Positions 41,831 to 54,867 of a stretch of DNA of 64,000 nt are shown in pieces. Source of the DNA: Temnothorax longispinosus (lineage: Eukaryota > Arthropoda > Insecta > Hymenoptera > Formicidae); assembly GCF_030848805.1 (NCBI RefSeq), contig NC_092362.1, positions 12,380,157-12,444,156 on the forward strand, written 5' to 3'. How positions within the stretch are numbered: position 1 is the stretch's first letter; every line of letters starts with the position of its first letter. Both the position numbers and the translations under genes were made by a program. Below the pieces are notes generated by a model that made no database searches, had not been told where the DNA came from, and worked only from the letters and a program-made list of their open reading frames with translations.

Positions 41831-41999
41831 AATAATAATCAATATCAAGTCGAAATCGATTTATTCTGAGTCGAAAAGTCGAAAGTTGTACCATAAATCA
41901 ATCGAAATCGATGAATATTTCAATTACTTTTCGATATACGTTTTCGACGTCAATTAGACATCGACTCGATGAGTCATTTCTCGCTGGGATAATCCACAC

Positions 42000-42600
42000 T
42001 CTTTGCATGCTAATACTAAAAAATATAATACATTTTCAAATTTTTTGTTACAAATTAATTTTTACATCCATTCATGTTGTTTTTCCAAAATACAATTAAA
42101 ACTGACTATGACTTACATTTTGATATGACGTTATATTGCAGCACTCTCAGAATGTTATTTCCTATTTTTATTAACAGCAAAAAAAACAATAATCAAACAA
42201 TATATATACCTTTGTTAAAATAATCATGAAAAAATTGAACAAAAATATTAAATATAGTAAAAATAAATCACATTTATTACAAAATTTATATATTTTTAAT
42301 ATTGTCAAAATCTAACTTTGTAAACAGCTCCACTGAATTTTGTTAAAATCTAACCTTATTAAGCTTACTAGCTCACTGAATTTTGTTTCAGTGGTTGGCA
42401 TCACTGTGGTAGTTACTAGTTAAGCTATTTAATTTGACGTCTTATTAATTTATATTTTTTTTTACTTTATTAACACTTACATCGTTATATTTTGCTGACA
42501 ACGCACTAAGCATGTAAGTCGCTTCTGTTCTTTACTTTTATAGTTCCTTTGTTATTTATAATATTTAAGCGATTGTGATACAAAAACGAAATTCTTTTTC
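42000..42600. other. AT-rich spacer
   Basis: No feature supported apart from short duplicated words (TTGTTAAAATCTAAC, CTCACTGAATTTTGTT). Confidence 0.5.
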
Positions 42601-42780
42601 TGCGTAGTCTTCGGTTTCTGACTTGCGGGAACATTGTCACGAATTGCCTGTCGAATGCTTGTGTAAGAATTTACCTAAAGAGGGTCCGAATCTGGACCGA
42701 AACGTTGTGATTTTTTATGAATAAATATGCCAGTTATAGTCAACTGAAGTTTGTGATTCTATTTTATATCCAGTGGTGGA
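42600..42780 (+). repeat. Penelope-like 3' terminal fragment with hammerhead-like hairpin
   Basis: GGTCC-GAATCT-GGACC followed by GAAACGTTGTG at about 42680-42710, preceded by CTAAAGAG. The order core-hairpin-GAAAC is that of hammerhead ribozymes in Penelope-like repeats, but the first core box is degenerate. Confidence 0.35.
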
Positions 42781-42836
42781 AAAAACTTTTCCCTTATTTT
42801 TAAATATATTCTTATCACTCATGTTATTGATGATAA

Positions 42837-42960
42837 CCCAGATAGCATGCATGTTGCACATGATATCTTAATGATATCTTAAAGATATCTTAAAATATCT
42901 TCTATATCTTAAAGATATCTTTACGACGTCTTATGCGTTACAACATGCATGATATCTGGG
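42837..42960. mobile_element. 124-bp MITE with CCCAGATA ends
   Basis: CCCAGATAGCATGCATGTTG and its inverse CAACATGCATGATATCTGGG. The interior is GATATCTTAAA repeats. It shares its terminal word with the 2.96-kb element that follows. Confidence 0.7.
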
Positions 42961-42969
42961 AATGAGGTT

Positions 42970-43598
42970 TTGAAACCGAATCTGCTTTTCGCCTCACAGA
43001 GAGTCTGCTTATATACGACTGGATGTATTTTAAATGCGAGAAAGATGCGCCGCCTAGTGGCGTTGTTGGAAGAGCGTAGGCGTTTCCAAGCCGTTTGCGT
43101 AAACGCCTTACAAAACGTTCACTGCGCCTCTACAATTCGCCACTTCGAAAGAGCGTTTGCTGAACAGAAGGAAAACGCTTGTGTTACGGAGTCGGGAAAA
43201 GCGTTTCTTGGGCGTCTCCAAGCCGTTTGCGTTAACGTTTTACATAACGTTCACTGCGCCTCTACAATTCGCCACATCGAAAAAGCGTTTGCTGAACGGA
43301 GTGAAAACGCTTGTCTTACGGCGTTGGGAAAAGCGTTTGCTAAACGTTTGAAAAGTCTAACAGCAAATTCTCTGCACGCAGCGTTTACTGAGCGTTCTCT
43401 GAAAAGCGTTGCCTCAGCATTTCAGAACTTTCATGAAACGTTATATACAGTGTTTTATAAGCGTTCTGGAAGCGTTCAAAACCGAACGGCGTTGTGTAAG
43501 CGTTTTTATAAAGTTTGAAAGCGTATAAACTCTCAAAAAACCCTCATTGAACGGTTGGCAACGCTTTATAAAGCTTCTTAATTTTCGCCAGAGAATCA
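42970..43598 (+). repeat. AACGCT-motif array, copy 2 (inverse of copy 1)
   Basis: It matches 32570-33090 in reverse. It contains a 144-bp unit more than twice (GTCTCCAAGCCGTTTGCGT and CGCCTCTACAATTCGCCAC recur), which produces a repetitive but meaningless open frame (42949-43518). Confidence 0.75.
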
Positions 43599-43976
43599 CC
43601 CAGATAACAATTCGTGCGGGGTCATGTTACCTTCACGGCGTGATTATCACACCCTGCATGCACGAACGCATCATGCTCGCTTCACGAAGTGAGTTTGGCA
43701 TACGTGCGCGCATAGAAGATTACACTATGCCATCACGTGTGATTACACGTGTGATGGTACAGTGATTACGCACACGTGATGGCATATATAGTGATTACGC
43801 ACACGTGATGGCATAGTGCACACACACGTGATGACATATAAAAATAATATTTAAATATCAGAAAAAATAACAAAAACGTTACAAATACGTATAAATTCGG
43901 GTACAATTTATTGTATCAGAATTGTATGCGAATTTGTACATATATAGTCACTATATAGTAGATATATAGTGACAAT

Positions 43977-46320
43977 GTCGCGTCCACCGCCCAGACGGTA
44001 GCTCGGCCGAGAGGAAGGTCGGGGATGGCGCCTCGACTTAAGTAGGGGAGGGCTAATTGCGCTAATTATAAGTTAGATTCCGTAGGTGCGACAGGTGGTG
44101 CCGAAGCGTAGGATTGACGACGGAAATGTAACGACGTGTGTCGCAACGAGGGAGAGAAGGACACCGAGGGGACGCTGAAGTGAGCGGTTGACCGGCGGGC
44201 GGGTCACGCGGGCCCCCGCCGCCAAGGCGCATAGCAGGTCTCGCCCAGCACATCCCTGGCCTCATTGCAGCATAAGGAAGGGGTACGTCACCGCTACCGC
44301 CGAGCGAGTGGACGCCCCGGGCGCCTTACCCCGGCGCGGCGGTACTTGGGGGCGCCGAGCAGGATAGCCACGGCCTAGCCAGCCGGGCTAACACTGAGAT
44401 GGGCCCATACGCCATGACAGCCAGTTGAAATTGTCGCGGGCAGGCAGTGGATGCGAGCGGCGCCGCAAGCAGGGCGGCACGCGCGACAGATCGACGGGGC
44501 GGAAAATCGCGAGCCTGGGGGCGCATGCGCGGGGCCCAGCGTGGTCCCGTCGGGCCGGCCGCTCATCACTGTTGAATCAGCCGCAGCCGAGGAGCCACCC
44601 CCGGAAAAGTGTCCCGACGCAGCCGGCCAGCAGCGAGCTATTGTAAGATCTCCACTCCGGTACTACCGCGGTAATTAAGGCTCGATCTCGGCCAAGACCC
44701 GATCTTGATAATTGCACATATCGATTTGATTACCGCTTACATCGATTAGATTATCTTCTGTATGTGGCTACCGGCTCCCTTTATGGCCGGTGCCGGTTAG
44801 ATTACCTTGGCATTTTGGTAGAACGTATATTCGTGGGGCGGCCGAGATAGAACCCGGAAAGTATTAGAAAGCCCTCCTCAGAAGCTTTGATGCGGCCGAC
44901 AGTCAATTTGCGTCTATTGTATCATATTGCGTGTTTGTATCGTGTACGTTGCGTGTCGGGGAATATCATGTACGTTGTGCGTCGTGGAATATTGAGTACG
45001 TTGTGCGTCGTGGAATATCGTGTACGTTGCGTATCGTGGAATACCGTGTATGTTGTTGCGAATGTGTCGGGATAGGCGTTAATGCGTGTCGCGATGGAGA
45101 GACGTGTCCCGGACCGTGCACTTCGGGAGATATCCGTGCACTCGTGGAGAGCCTCGCGGATACTTTGCGCCGTTGTTCGTGCGGGCAAGTATCGTCGCAC
45201 TCGCTGGACGGGGAGTGTCGCGGACGTACGATTATTGCGCTATACTCGTTAGGTTGCGCTAGACTTATTCGCGGACACTTTCGGATGTTCGCGTGCGTTG
45301 TGTAATTGTCCGGTAGTGCGGGGCCTTCGTGCCCATCGGACAGAGTTGTCGCGGAACCGGAAAAGGGGAATCTCCCGCGAATCGCGTAATCAGGTCCTGG
45401 GGCGCGGAGCCCGAAAACTCGTGTAATTGCGTGTTGTGTAGGCGTCCTTTGGCGGTGTCCTTCGCGCCGACGGGGCAGTATTGTTGCGGAACCGAGGGTA
45501 GGTTAGCGTAATCGGGCCCCGGCGTGCGAGGCACGATTTGGCGGGAGCACTCGCGAGACGTCGCGTGTGGTCCACACAAGGCTGCGAATGAGACGTCGCG
45601 CGTAGCCGAGGAATTACGTCATATTGTCTTGAGATTCGCGGTGAGGCACCGTGGATATTTTGCGTCGCTTATTGTTGTGGATGTTAGGGTTGTATCGTAA
45701 ACATTTCGTGTCGGTCATTGTGAATATTAGAGTCGTATCGCGGATATTCTGTGTCGCTATTGCGGATATTACCGTGAATATACTGCGGATGTTATCGCGA
45801 CTATTTTGCGCCGCTTATTGCGGATATTGAGAGACTCGCGGATGTTAGAGTTGTTATCGCGGACATTTGGCGCTGTATCTGTCTTGAGACTCGCGGTGAG
45901 AGGCCGTCGCGTTGGATCCGCGGAGGCGAGACCCATGTTATTTGAAATACATTCTTGTTACTGTTACTATTTATTGTGTGCTGATTGTGCTACGCTCCCT
46001 CCCCACCTTCCTCGTCCAAAGACGTAACCGACACCCTGAGCTGGCGTTTACGTGAGATATACCTGTCGGGCCGGAAATCGAGTTGTTGAAACGTGGTGCG
46101 CGTAATCGCACCTGGCGCTCATTCAGAGTGATTGCGTTTCGAGACATTAGTCGGGAATATAATATCGCGGGTAACGTGGAGCTACCGTCTTCTGGCAGGT
46201 AATTTGCGGCAGCGCCCCTTCGGCTAGCGAGACCGAAGGAAATCGGGTCGCAATAGGTATATATAGGAATATAGGTATATATATTATAATATTCGAACAT
46301 TGATTAATAAAGATTCGAGT
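43977..46320. other. GC-rich block, nature unknown
   Basis: It begins TGTCGCGTCCACC near 43976 and ends near AATAAAGATTCGAG (46308), a possible polyadenylation signal, so a large LTR on the plus strand is possible. Many ORFs on both strands are composition shadows; none has family motifs. Confidence 0.35.
44920..45065. repeat. 27-bp tandem repeat (GTACGTTGCGTGTCGTGGAA)
   Basis: About five diverged copies in the GC-rich interior. A further pair of about 120-170-bp diverged copies (GTTGCGGAACCG... and GGGGCGCGGAGC-type words) spans 45310-45550. Confidence 0.7.
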
Positions 46321-46574
46321 TTTATCGATTCAGCCGCATTTTCATCATTTCTTTTTCGCATAAAAACCAACATATATGTATGTATATGTGAGAGCAATTG
46401 ATGTTTATATGACCTGCACGTATGCAGCACTCACGCGTGCGAGTCATATGAGCATCATTTGAGGACGCATCTGTCTAGCACCATGAGTTCACGCCATGCA
46501 AATTATCCGCACGACGTGCACGCATCGTAAGCTCACTTTGCGGGCATTTTGTTATCTGGGCATGATCTCAACAC

Positions 46575-47019
46575 AATCTAGCTTTCATTGAACTTACAAA
46601 ATATCTCATTAATGATCGAGGATATTTATTTGTATTAGGAGGGCGATTTACGCAAAACGCGTAGAAAATTTGTTCTCTAACATTAGAAAAAAATTTCCTA
46701 TTCCAAATTGTATACAGTTTAAGCAAAGTTTGAAGATTATAAGCGTGTCTCAATATTTACAAAAATTGGAAAATACTAGCTATGATCAAGATGACGGTGT
46801 CTTAATTTATCATTTTTCCTTGACAAGAATACGTTCTTGTAAAACAAATATGAGTCAAGAGGTTGCTGTAATTCCTCTTGAAGTTGAAAACAAGGTTATT
46901 TTTTTGAATAATTTAGAAATTAACTCGTTGTATAATGCAAGCAATTATATTTTGTCTAGAATATGTAACACAAATGTAATTTGCGATGACTGTTTAGATT
47001 CTGCAGGATCAAAGACATA
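46575..47019 (+). pseudogene. P-type (THAP9-like) transposase fragment
   Basis: It reads LAFIELTKYLINDRGYLFVL then GGRFTQNA; after a one-base slip, VENLFSNIRKKFPIPNCIQF and KQSLKIISVSQYLQ; then VIPLEVENKVIFLNNLEINS, LYNASNYILSRI and CDDCLDSAGSKTY. These are the C-terminal motifs of P-element/THAP9 transposases. A Tc1-like fold-back is inserted after SKTY; faint continuation (NPNIKFSNLVRLNPYEKVQ) follows at 48110-48168. Confidence 0.7.
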
Positions 47020-47021
47020 TA

Positions 47022-48103
<1,082 letters not shown>

Positions 48104-48164
48104 TATATAATCCTAACATAAAATTTTCAAATTTAGTACGCCTTAACCCTTATGAAAAAGTACA

Positions 48165-48540
48165 GTTAACTTTGATGGTTAACACTCAAATTTGAGCGTA
48201 ACTTTAGTGTTTGTCATCAAAGTTAAGTGTCAACGCTTAAATTTAAGTGTAGATTGAGTGTTGACCATTAATGTTTAGATAACTTGTGGGTTTAATCCTC
48301 AATGATGAGTGTATATTGGGAGTTTATTCTCAACGATAAGTGTAAGTTGGGGATTAAGGCTCAATGTTTAGTATAGGTTGGAGATTGATCCTCATCGTTA
48401 GATGTTGGTTTGATATTAACAGGGTGTTAACCTTTAATGTTCTATGTTGATTTAATCAGTGTCGCCATGATCCCTTTATCGTTGGGTGTCGTTTAGTTGT
48501 TATTGTGTTAATCTTCGTTAAGTGTCAATTGACGGCTTGG
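48165..48540. repeat. Diverged repeats of about 60 bp
   Basis: Successive units with GTTAAGTGT/GATAAGTGT and TTGGGGATTAA...CTCAA words. The first part is partly self-complementary (CTTTGATG...CATCAAAG). Confidence 0.5.
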
Positions 48541-48554
48541 TTTATTGGAAATGT

Positions 48555-49130
48555 GTTTCAGATAAAAGTTGAAAGGTTTGAAGGGGGCCAATAGACGATC
48601 TTATTGAATTTTGGATCCAGGCCCTGTATTGAGCCCAATAGGGCCTAAGTCAAATTTCTTAAATAAAAACCCCTATTTTTTATTGTACCATCTTTTTCTA
48701 TTAATTAATTTGAACAACTTTTGTTTGAAAAATTCTTTTATTTGCTTAATACTTTTTGAGATATTTAAGAAAAACTTGATAACTTTTTCAATATTTAGCT
48801 TGTGATATCTTGATGATGGTTTGCCAGAGAAAAAAGTGGTACAGAGGACTTTTTAACTTAATTTTATTTCAAAAATGTGCTGTTGCAATAGTATACTCCA
48901 ATTTTTTTTAAATATTTGTGTATATGCATCTTCTTGGAGTGTTTACAAATATTTAAAAAAATTGAAGTGCTATTGCATTACAGCATATTCTTAAGACAAA
49001 ATCAAGTCAAAAAGTCCTCTATACCACTTTTTCCTCTGGCAAACAATTATCAAGATATCATAAGCTAAATATTGAAAAAGTTACCAAGTTTTCCTTGAAT
49101 ATCTTAAAAAGTATTAAGCAAATAAAAAAA
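48555..49130. repeat. Fold-back element related to 54868-55746 (one end missing)
   Basis: Arms 48733-48910 and 48945-49125 are reverse complements centred near 48930. The left flank shares AAAGTTG...GAAGGGGG(C/A)CA and AAACCCCTATTTTT with the complete fold-back, but the outer ends are not both present. Confidence 0.6.
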
Positions 49131-49365
49131 TTTTTTTTTGTAAAAATAACTACACATAATAAAGACAAAATTCACTTCAAAGAAACTCTTTCTGTCGCTC
49201 ACCTATCTAAGAATTCTAGACAAACCTGCCGTGTTTGCCATTATTTTTTAAACATAATTAAATTAAATAAAAAAATAAATAATTAAAAATAAATATTAAA
49301 GATAAAAAATAAAAAAGTTTTTATATATAGGCACCTATATACAGGCATTATACTAATTATAATTG
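49130..49365. other. Spacer with a dispersed repeat
   Basis: TAACTACACATAATAAAGAC...CTTCAAAGAAACTCT recurs in the same orientation at 32528-32575. Confidence 0.5.
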
Positions 49366-49512
49366 TATTCAGCAGTTAGCTGCTTTGCAACTGCAGTTGT
49401 AAAATTCGTGAATTTGATTGGTGTATTACTCTTAGTTTTGGCCAAAATTAAAAGCATACACCAATCACATTCACAACTTTTACAACAATTGCAAAGTAGT
49501 TTTCTCTGCTGA
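49366..49512. mobile_element. 147-bp fold-back MITE
   Basis: TTCAGCAG...GCTTTGCAACTGCAGTTG paired with its inverse ending CTGCTGAA. Arms of about 60 bp contain GATTGGTGTA. Confidence 0.65.
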
Positions 49513-49643
49513 ACAGCTTTTTATTACTTACGTTATACGTATGAGCCGCCATTTACTGCGCGTGCGCAAACAACCCGGCAACCAAGCAACGACTTGAATA
49601 TTTTGTTGAGCACCGACGGCGCCAAACAACAATACTGCAATTG

Positions 49644-50165
49644 GATATAAGTCCGTGATCGGAACTTCGGAAGGCTGTTAATAGACTAAAATAAGGTAGA
49701 GAATAACGTAAGTCGCGAAAGGCTATATATTTTACAGTCTTTTACGTCTTACGTTTTTTTATGTATGCTTTACTTTATGTCCACACTACGACAGACGTCT
49801 CGTTCTTTGTCATCAGCCGAACGCTGCCCTAGCGTCAACTTAATGCAAAATATTAACCATGTAATATTTAATTGCGGATTGTACAGTAGTAAAGCTTTTT
49901 ATTTAGTCAAATACATTGAGGAAACCTTTCCTCAATCTCCAAGAGATATTCTCCCATTTTTAAATAATCCCCCCCATCAATTCGACATCCGTCTACTTCT
50001 CCTCGCAACTTGCAAGTCTATGAATCTCCCCCCCTTAGAAAAAGCCGAAAAGTTTAATCGGAGGATCATGTTAATCGGAGACGGTGAATCGGCCCATATC
50101 TGCAGTGAGGAAATAATAATCAATATCGAGTCGAAAAGTCATCGAAAGTTGTGCCATAACCCTTT
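49644..50165 (+). pseudogene. Dispersed repeat plus LINE ORF2 C-terminal fragment, copy 2
   Basis: 49644-49730 matches 33410-33510, followed by the LINE tail (MQNINHVIFNC, VKYIEETFPQSPRDILPFLN). The first two Cys of the finger are lost relative to copy 1 at 41490. Confidence 0.55.
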
Positions 50166-50256
50166 ATAGTTTGACAATAATCAGGTGTATATAAGTTGCT
50201 TGCAAAAATGTTGAGATTTTATCATTATAATTAGCATAATATATATTAGCAATAAG

Positions 50257-50518
50257 GGCAGCAGTGTGGTTTAGTGATAGAGCGCCAGACTCGTAATCTG
50301 AGGAACCAGATTCGAGTCCACTAGAGCCATGTAAGCATGGAATGTTTTTCCGATAGCGGCGCCACTTCGTGCAAGATAGGCTCTTGAACGGAGAAAACTG
50401 GGCTCCGTCTTTCGGAAAGAGACGTTATGCCGTTGGTCCAAAAAGTTAAAGTGAGAGGGGAAGGATAGTATTGGTAGTAGATTGCGAACCCTACAGGGAT
50501 ATGCAATAAATTACGAAA
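50257..50518 (+). mobile_element. tRNA-derived SINE, 262 bp, with 16-bp target duplication
   Basis: The head 50257-50327 is tRNA-like: A box around TGGTTTAGTGATAGAGC, B box GATTCGAGTCC, an anticodon-like loop CTCGTAA (CGT, Thr-like); the T stem is degenerate. The body has TTTCGGAAAGAGACGTTATG followed by CCGTTGGTCC, a conserved central domain of metazoan SINEs. Both sides carry ATATATTAGCAATAAG (50241-50256, 50519-50534). Confidence 0.85.
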
Positions 50519-50779
50519 ATATATTAGCAATAAGACATAATAAGAAATATTAATTAAAAATATTTGATATTTACCATAATTTTTGTTTTGCATTATTTTA
50601 GAAATTTTTTTCCAAGCATTATCTTTAATTATTATATATTTTAAATCTTTGTGTCTTTTATTGTACAGAAATAGCCGTTCTCTATATAATTCAATTAGAA
50701 AAGCATCACTGTCTTTGTTCGAGATCGCGAATGCTCGAGATCACAAATGCTCTTAAATATTCTTATTCTCATTTAGACG

Positions 50780-51351
50780 ACTGTGTCATGAGTCACAGCG
50801 GATCGCCCCTTGTTTGTTTCGCGCTCACGTTATAAGAATTATTCTCCGTACGAAGCCGAGTCACTCTCTGGCACGGTGGTCCTTTCGACGATCAATAATT
50901 ACGAGGACAATGGCTATGTGCATCTTCGATATTCACTTCGAGAAGCTTCTATTCCATGATATTTTGACCTTAGCTAAGCATTCGTCATCTCTGGCACGTT
51001 CTTTGTCTCGGGCGGTTATAAAAACCCATAGAACCTACAGCGCGCCGTCATTCGTCAACAGTGTGTCAGTAGATGAAGATCTGTCATCGATCGATATTGT
51101 GATGGTCAGTTCTCATTCACGCGCGGGTTATTCAACACTACAAGCGAGAAAATGTTGATATAGAATTCGCTTAAACCGCCCGCGTTTTCAAGTTCACTTA
51201 AATTCAAATACATTTATAAATTATGTCATTCTTTGATTTCGGCATTATTTTTGATTGTTAAATAAACTGTTGTGTTACTGCAAGCTTCTGGTGTTAGTGG
51301 TCTCTCATGTACTATCCCTCCTTACTCACACGCGCGCGAACAGTCTTTTTC
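50780..51351 (+). repeat. Probable solo LTR
   Basis: TATAAAAA at about 51014, TGAGTCAC-type start and AATAAA at about 51262 give the order expected of an LTR promoter and terminator. It ends near GCGCGAACA. Borders are approximate and no duplication is readable. The 115-codon ORF (50814-51158) has no motif. Confidence 0.4.
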
Positions 51352-51820
51352 TTTTATAAAAATATTATTTTCATTTTTATTTGACACTTCATTGTCTGTA
51401 CAATATGTATTATTAGATTTACAATAGTGATGATCTTCCATTTTTACTAAAAGGAATTAATAAAAGGATATAGATAACATTATAGATAATATACGTACAT
51501 ACATATAGATTTTGTTAAATGTTATACACACACACAAATAATTAACAAGATTTTTAAACATATATAATACTATTAAATCAAATAATATTTAATTTAGTAG
51601 AACATTTTATTTATAAGTACATTAGATAAATTTCTTTGAACAAAAAAGTTAGGTTATATTCACAGTTATTGAAATATATTTCGAATATGAAATATTATTA
51701 TTACATATTTATAAGTTTAAAATGTATTATGTTATAACTATTTATAAAATATTCATTATTAATTGTATAATAGAATTGTTATTTGTGTTTATACATATAC
51801 ATACGTTTTACGTTTATTCC
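51352..51820. other. AT-rich spacer
   Basis: Nothing supported. Confidence 0.5.
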
Positions 51821-52549
51821 TTAAAGGCTCATCTACAATGAGTTGTATCGTAATCGCAGATCATAAGTCATACCGGCCATAGAGCGCGTTCAGAAGAACA
51901 AATCGCTCAGTACCAATCGAACCTGATTGGCTGTTACTTTTAGAACCAACAAATCAACGTACAGTTTTGACAACTCAGCAGTCGTTCTGCTGAACGCGGC
52001 CTAATAGTAACCGCATCGTATTCAGGCGTATCTCTATCGTAATTCAGTCATGCGTCGTATAGCCGTCGTAAGTCATAGATCGTAGGTATTGGCCAAGTGC
52101 CAATATTTATGACACCGACTGACCGACTTACGACATGGTTACGACCAACCAATGAGAGACAGAGTAGGATTCGGTGGTCATGTTGACGACGTAATAAGTA
52201 CAAATATTTCTCTTTATTGTAATCATAAGCAAGTACAGATGTACATGTAGATAACAGATAACAAAACAGAATATAAAATCCTTCAGCACAATAGAAAAGT
52301 AACCACTTTTAGAAAAATAACCCTTCTGTAGCACAAATAGAAAAGTAACCACTTAAGATATGAGAATAGGCTTCTAAACATAAAATTTGTATCTCTCCAT
52401 GCAATGCCATGGATGCTAACATGACAAATACCATGAGTAATTAAAAAAAAAAGTAAATGTATGAGGCAATATATGTAATATGTTCGAATATAAACATAAA
52501 TGCTTCAAGCGATAGATAATATGTATGAATATACAAATAAGTGCTCTTG

Positions 52550-52702
52550 CCCTGTTTAAAATAATAGGTAAAATATGATCAGATTACATTTTATTACATT
52601 CAATTTTAATTTAAATTAATAAAAACCTTATTAATTTGCATTTAAATTGAATATAATGAAATGTAACGTGATCATATTCTATTTCTTATTTGAAACAGGG
52701 TG
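52550..52702. repeat. Hairpin MITE inside the Harbinger element
   Basis: CCCTGTTTAAAATAATAGG...TATGATC and the inverse ending GAAACAGGG form arms of about 70 bp. Confidence 0.65.
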
Positions 52703-53074
52703 AAGTAATACATAATATTTAAAAATGAACTACAGGCACTATTTTTGGTCTCAACATAACTCAAATAAATCAAGAGAGCCTCTCTATTTTAAATGAAATA
52801 AAAAATAAATACTGCTCTCAAGGTATTCTATACGTAAAATAATAATAACAATGTATAAGATAATCATACTTATAATAATAATACTTGGCACAATACTCTT
52901 TGGTCTCATCTACATACATAATGACTGAACTTAAGTTAACACTGAAGAGAAACTAACTAGTACGTCAAACAAATAGCATAATCGACTGGGGATGGAATGA
53001 AGTAGCATTAGAAGAGCGTGATGATCCTGCGGCGGCTGATGTGGACTTTGCAACATTGCAACATATTAGGCCTG

Positions 53075-54353
53075 TTAAAATTTGCCACTTGAGCACCAAT
53101 ATGCCAAATGCATTTTCGATGACTCTCTCGACAGACGGTAGTTAAAAATTCTTTGCGGTATTGTGAGTGCTCGCAAAGCAGGATCCACATCAGCAGCTGC
53201 AGGATTTTCATCAGGCTCTTCTAATGCTGCTCTATTTGGGGCTTCATCTTCTTGCATATCTTGCCTCCTACGTCCTTTCGGCTTTGCATATGGCCGCATC
53301 ATATAAGGTTTTAAGGGGAAAGCTTCATCTCCAACAAACGAAAATGAAAATGGTTCAACCCCACCTGGTAGGGGCTCTGATAGAGGTACATCCGCAGTTC
53401 CTTGCTCCAAAGCAGTTCCAAAATTGCAGTTGGCCCAAATTGCACTATCACTCATTGAACCTGAGAAGTTATAGTTTCTTTCAATTGGCAGTCAAGAAGC
53501 AGTGGTCAGAGATCAGAGGAATGTTCATACAAAGCTGAATGTTTTTAATAAACAGTTCACAAATGCACTTACCATAAAATCCTAGGTCCACCCACGTGAA
53601 TACATAATTTGCATCACATGCAGCCATCAGAACAATGGAAAAGAACTTCTTGTAATTGAAAAACTGAGAACCGGAATTTTTGGGTGCCTTGAATCTCACA
53701 TGTTTTCCATCAACGGCGCCTATGCAGTTTGGAAAATTGCACTTCTGCCAAAACCCATCAGCTACATTCCTCCACAAATCTTTGGTCATTGGTGGCAAAT
53801 AAATTGGCTGTAGAGCACTGATTATGGCCTCGCATGTCTCAGGTATGATTTTGTACGTAGTTGATCTACCGATCCTAAAAAACCACTTCTTTCCCCACAC
53901 GCTGTCAGCGTGTGCCAAATACCTGCACAAAAATACAATTACACACATAACTTGATGTTCATTGCACAGTTCAATTTACCATTGTCTGACAAAAATTAAT
54001 ACAAACCCCAGAGTGAGTGCAAGTCGAAGTTCAGGAGGAAACGGACATCTATTGCTTCTCTTTTGCAGGAATGGCGTCACTTTGTCCAGAAGCCAATCAA
54101 ATTGTTCAGGTGTCATTCTAGTGTACTGCTTGAATTCTTCATGATCCGTCGTTTTCAGCTCCTGAAAAAGACGTTGGAACTGTCCCAAATCGTTGAATTG
54201 ATTGTTGAGTGGACGCCGCCACCATCGCCTAGAACACAATTTTTGAACATTAAACATAATTATATTAATTGTGCACAAACTAGGAACCACAAGATACACG
54301 TTTCTCACGAGGTCCAAAAATGAGAAACTTGCAAAATAAAATTGTGTGGGCAT
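53075..54353 (-). pseudogene. HARBI1-like transposase (multi-exon)
   Basis: Exon 1 (to about 54003) has RRWWRRPLNNQFNDLGQFQR and MTPEQFDWLLDKVTPFLQKR. Exon 2 (53911-53571) starts after TTTTTGTGCAG: YLAHADSVWGKKWFF, then NCIGAVDGKHVRFKAP (first Asp) and FTWVDLGFYG (second Asp), donor ATG|GTAAGT. Exon 3 (from about 53460) starts GSMSDSAIW, then VGDEAFPLKPYMMRPY and a charged insert; RIFNYRLSRE then loses frame and RVIENAFGILVLKWQ (catalytic Glu) continues in another frame. That single frameshift near 53130 is the only obvious lesion. Family role: element excision and integration. Confidence 0.8.
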
Positions 54354-54867
54354 ACTAACCTAAATTCTCTTTTTTTCGCTAGACGGTATAACATTATATT
54401 AAAACGGTGGCACATTAACATGAGCAAAAAGAGTAACATTAACTCTTCCTCGTCCATTTTGAGTAAATATATGCTCGGTTGCACTAATAAAATATGTTTA
54501 TGCAGTACAAGTACTTTCGTAGATTCTTGTATGTAACGTTGTAAAGAAATGCCACCAGCCAAAACGTCCCTGAAAGTTTCCGAAACAGCCCGTCTCTCAT
54601 TGGTTGTGCTATTGAGCAGTTTAGTTCTAATGAACTGCTGAACGCGCCCTATAATTTATGACTTATGACTTACGAATACGATATGACTTACGATACAACT
54701 CATTGTAGATGGGCTTTAAAACGTCGCGTATACTACACAATAGAGTCCTATATTAGTAGAGAGACTTGTTTCTCCTTCTTGGATTGGTCGGTTATAGACC
54801 AATAGACAGCAAGGCGTACGATCATAAGATGGCGGCGGCGGCAGAGTGGGAATTACAAACTTCTATA

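Larger units (their letters stand above)
43599..46560. mobile_element. 2.96-kb element with CCCAGATAACA ends and GC-rich interior
   Basis: CCCAGATAACAATTCGTGCG at the left and TTTTGTTATCTGGG at the right. The ends are rich in GCATG/CGTGC words. The interior (43977-46320) is a GC-rich block that looks like a separate promoter or LTR-like insert; there is no recognisable protein. Target duplication unclear (CA on both sides). Confidence 0.5.
51825..54715 (-). mobile_element. PIF/Harbinger element, 2.9 kb
   Basis: Ends AGGCTCATCTACAATGAGTT and the inverse ACTCATTGTAGATGGGCT, with shared subterminal ATAAGTCATA and GCGCGTTCAG blocks, flanked by TTAA on both sides. It encodes a HARBI1-like transposase on minus; no Myb/MADF partner was found, so it may depend on another copy. 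Confidence 0.75.

Noticed and set aside
42949..43518. 189-codon ORF with internal repeats as a protein gene
   Set aside because: Repeats arise from the 144-bp DNA duplication of the AACGCT array; the inverted copy at 32560-33090 does not preserve the frame.
44062..46027. Numerous ORFs in the GC-rich interior of the 43.6-46.6 kb element
   Set aside because: No motif, overlapping on both strands, and dominated by tandem repeats.
50257..50327. Functional tRNA-Thr gene
   Set aside because: The T stem does not pair, the sequence continues into a SINE body, and the unit has a retroposition duplication.
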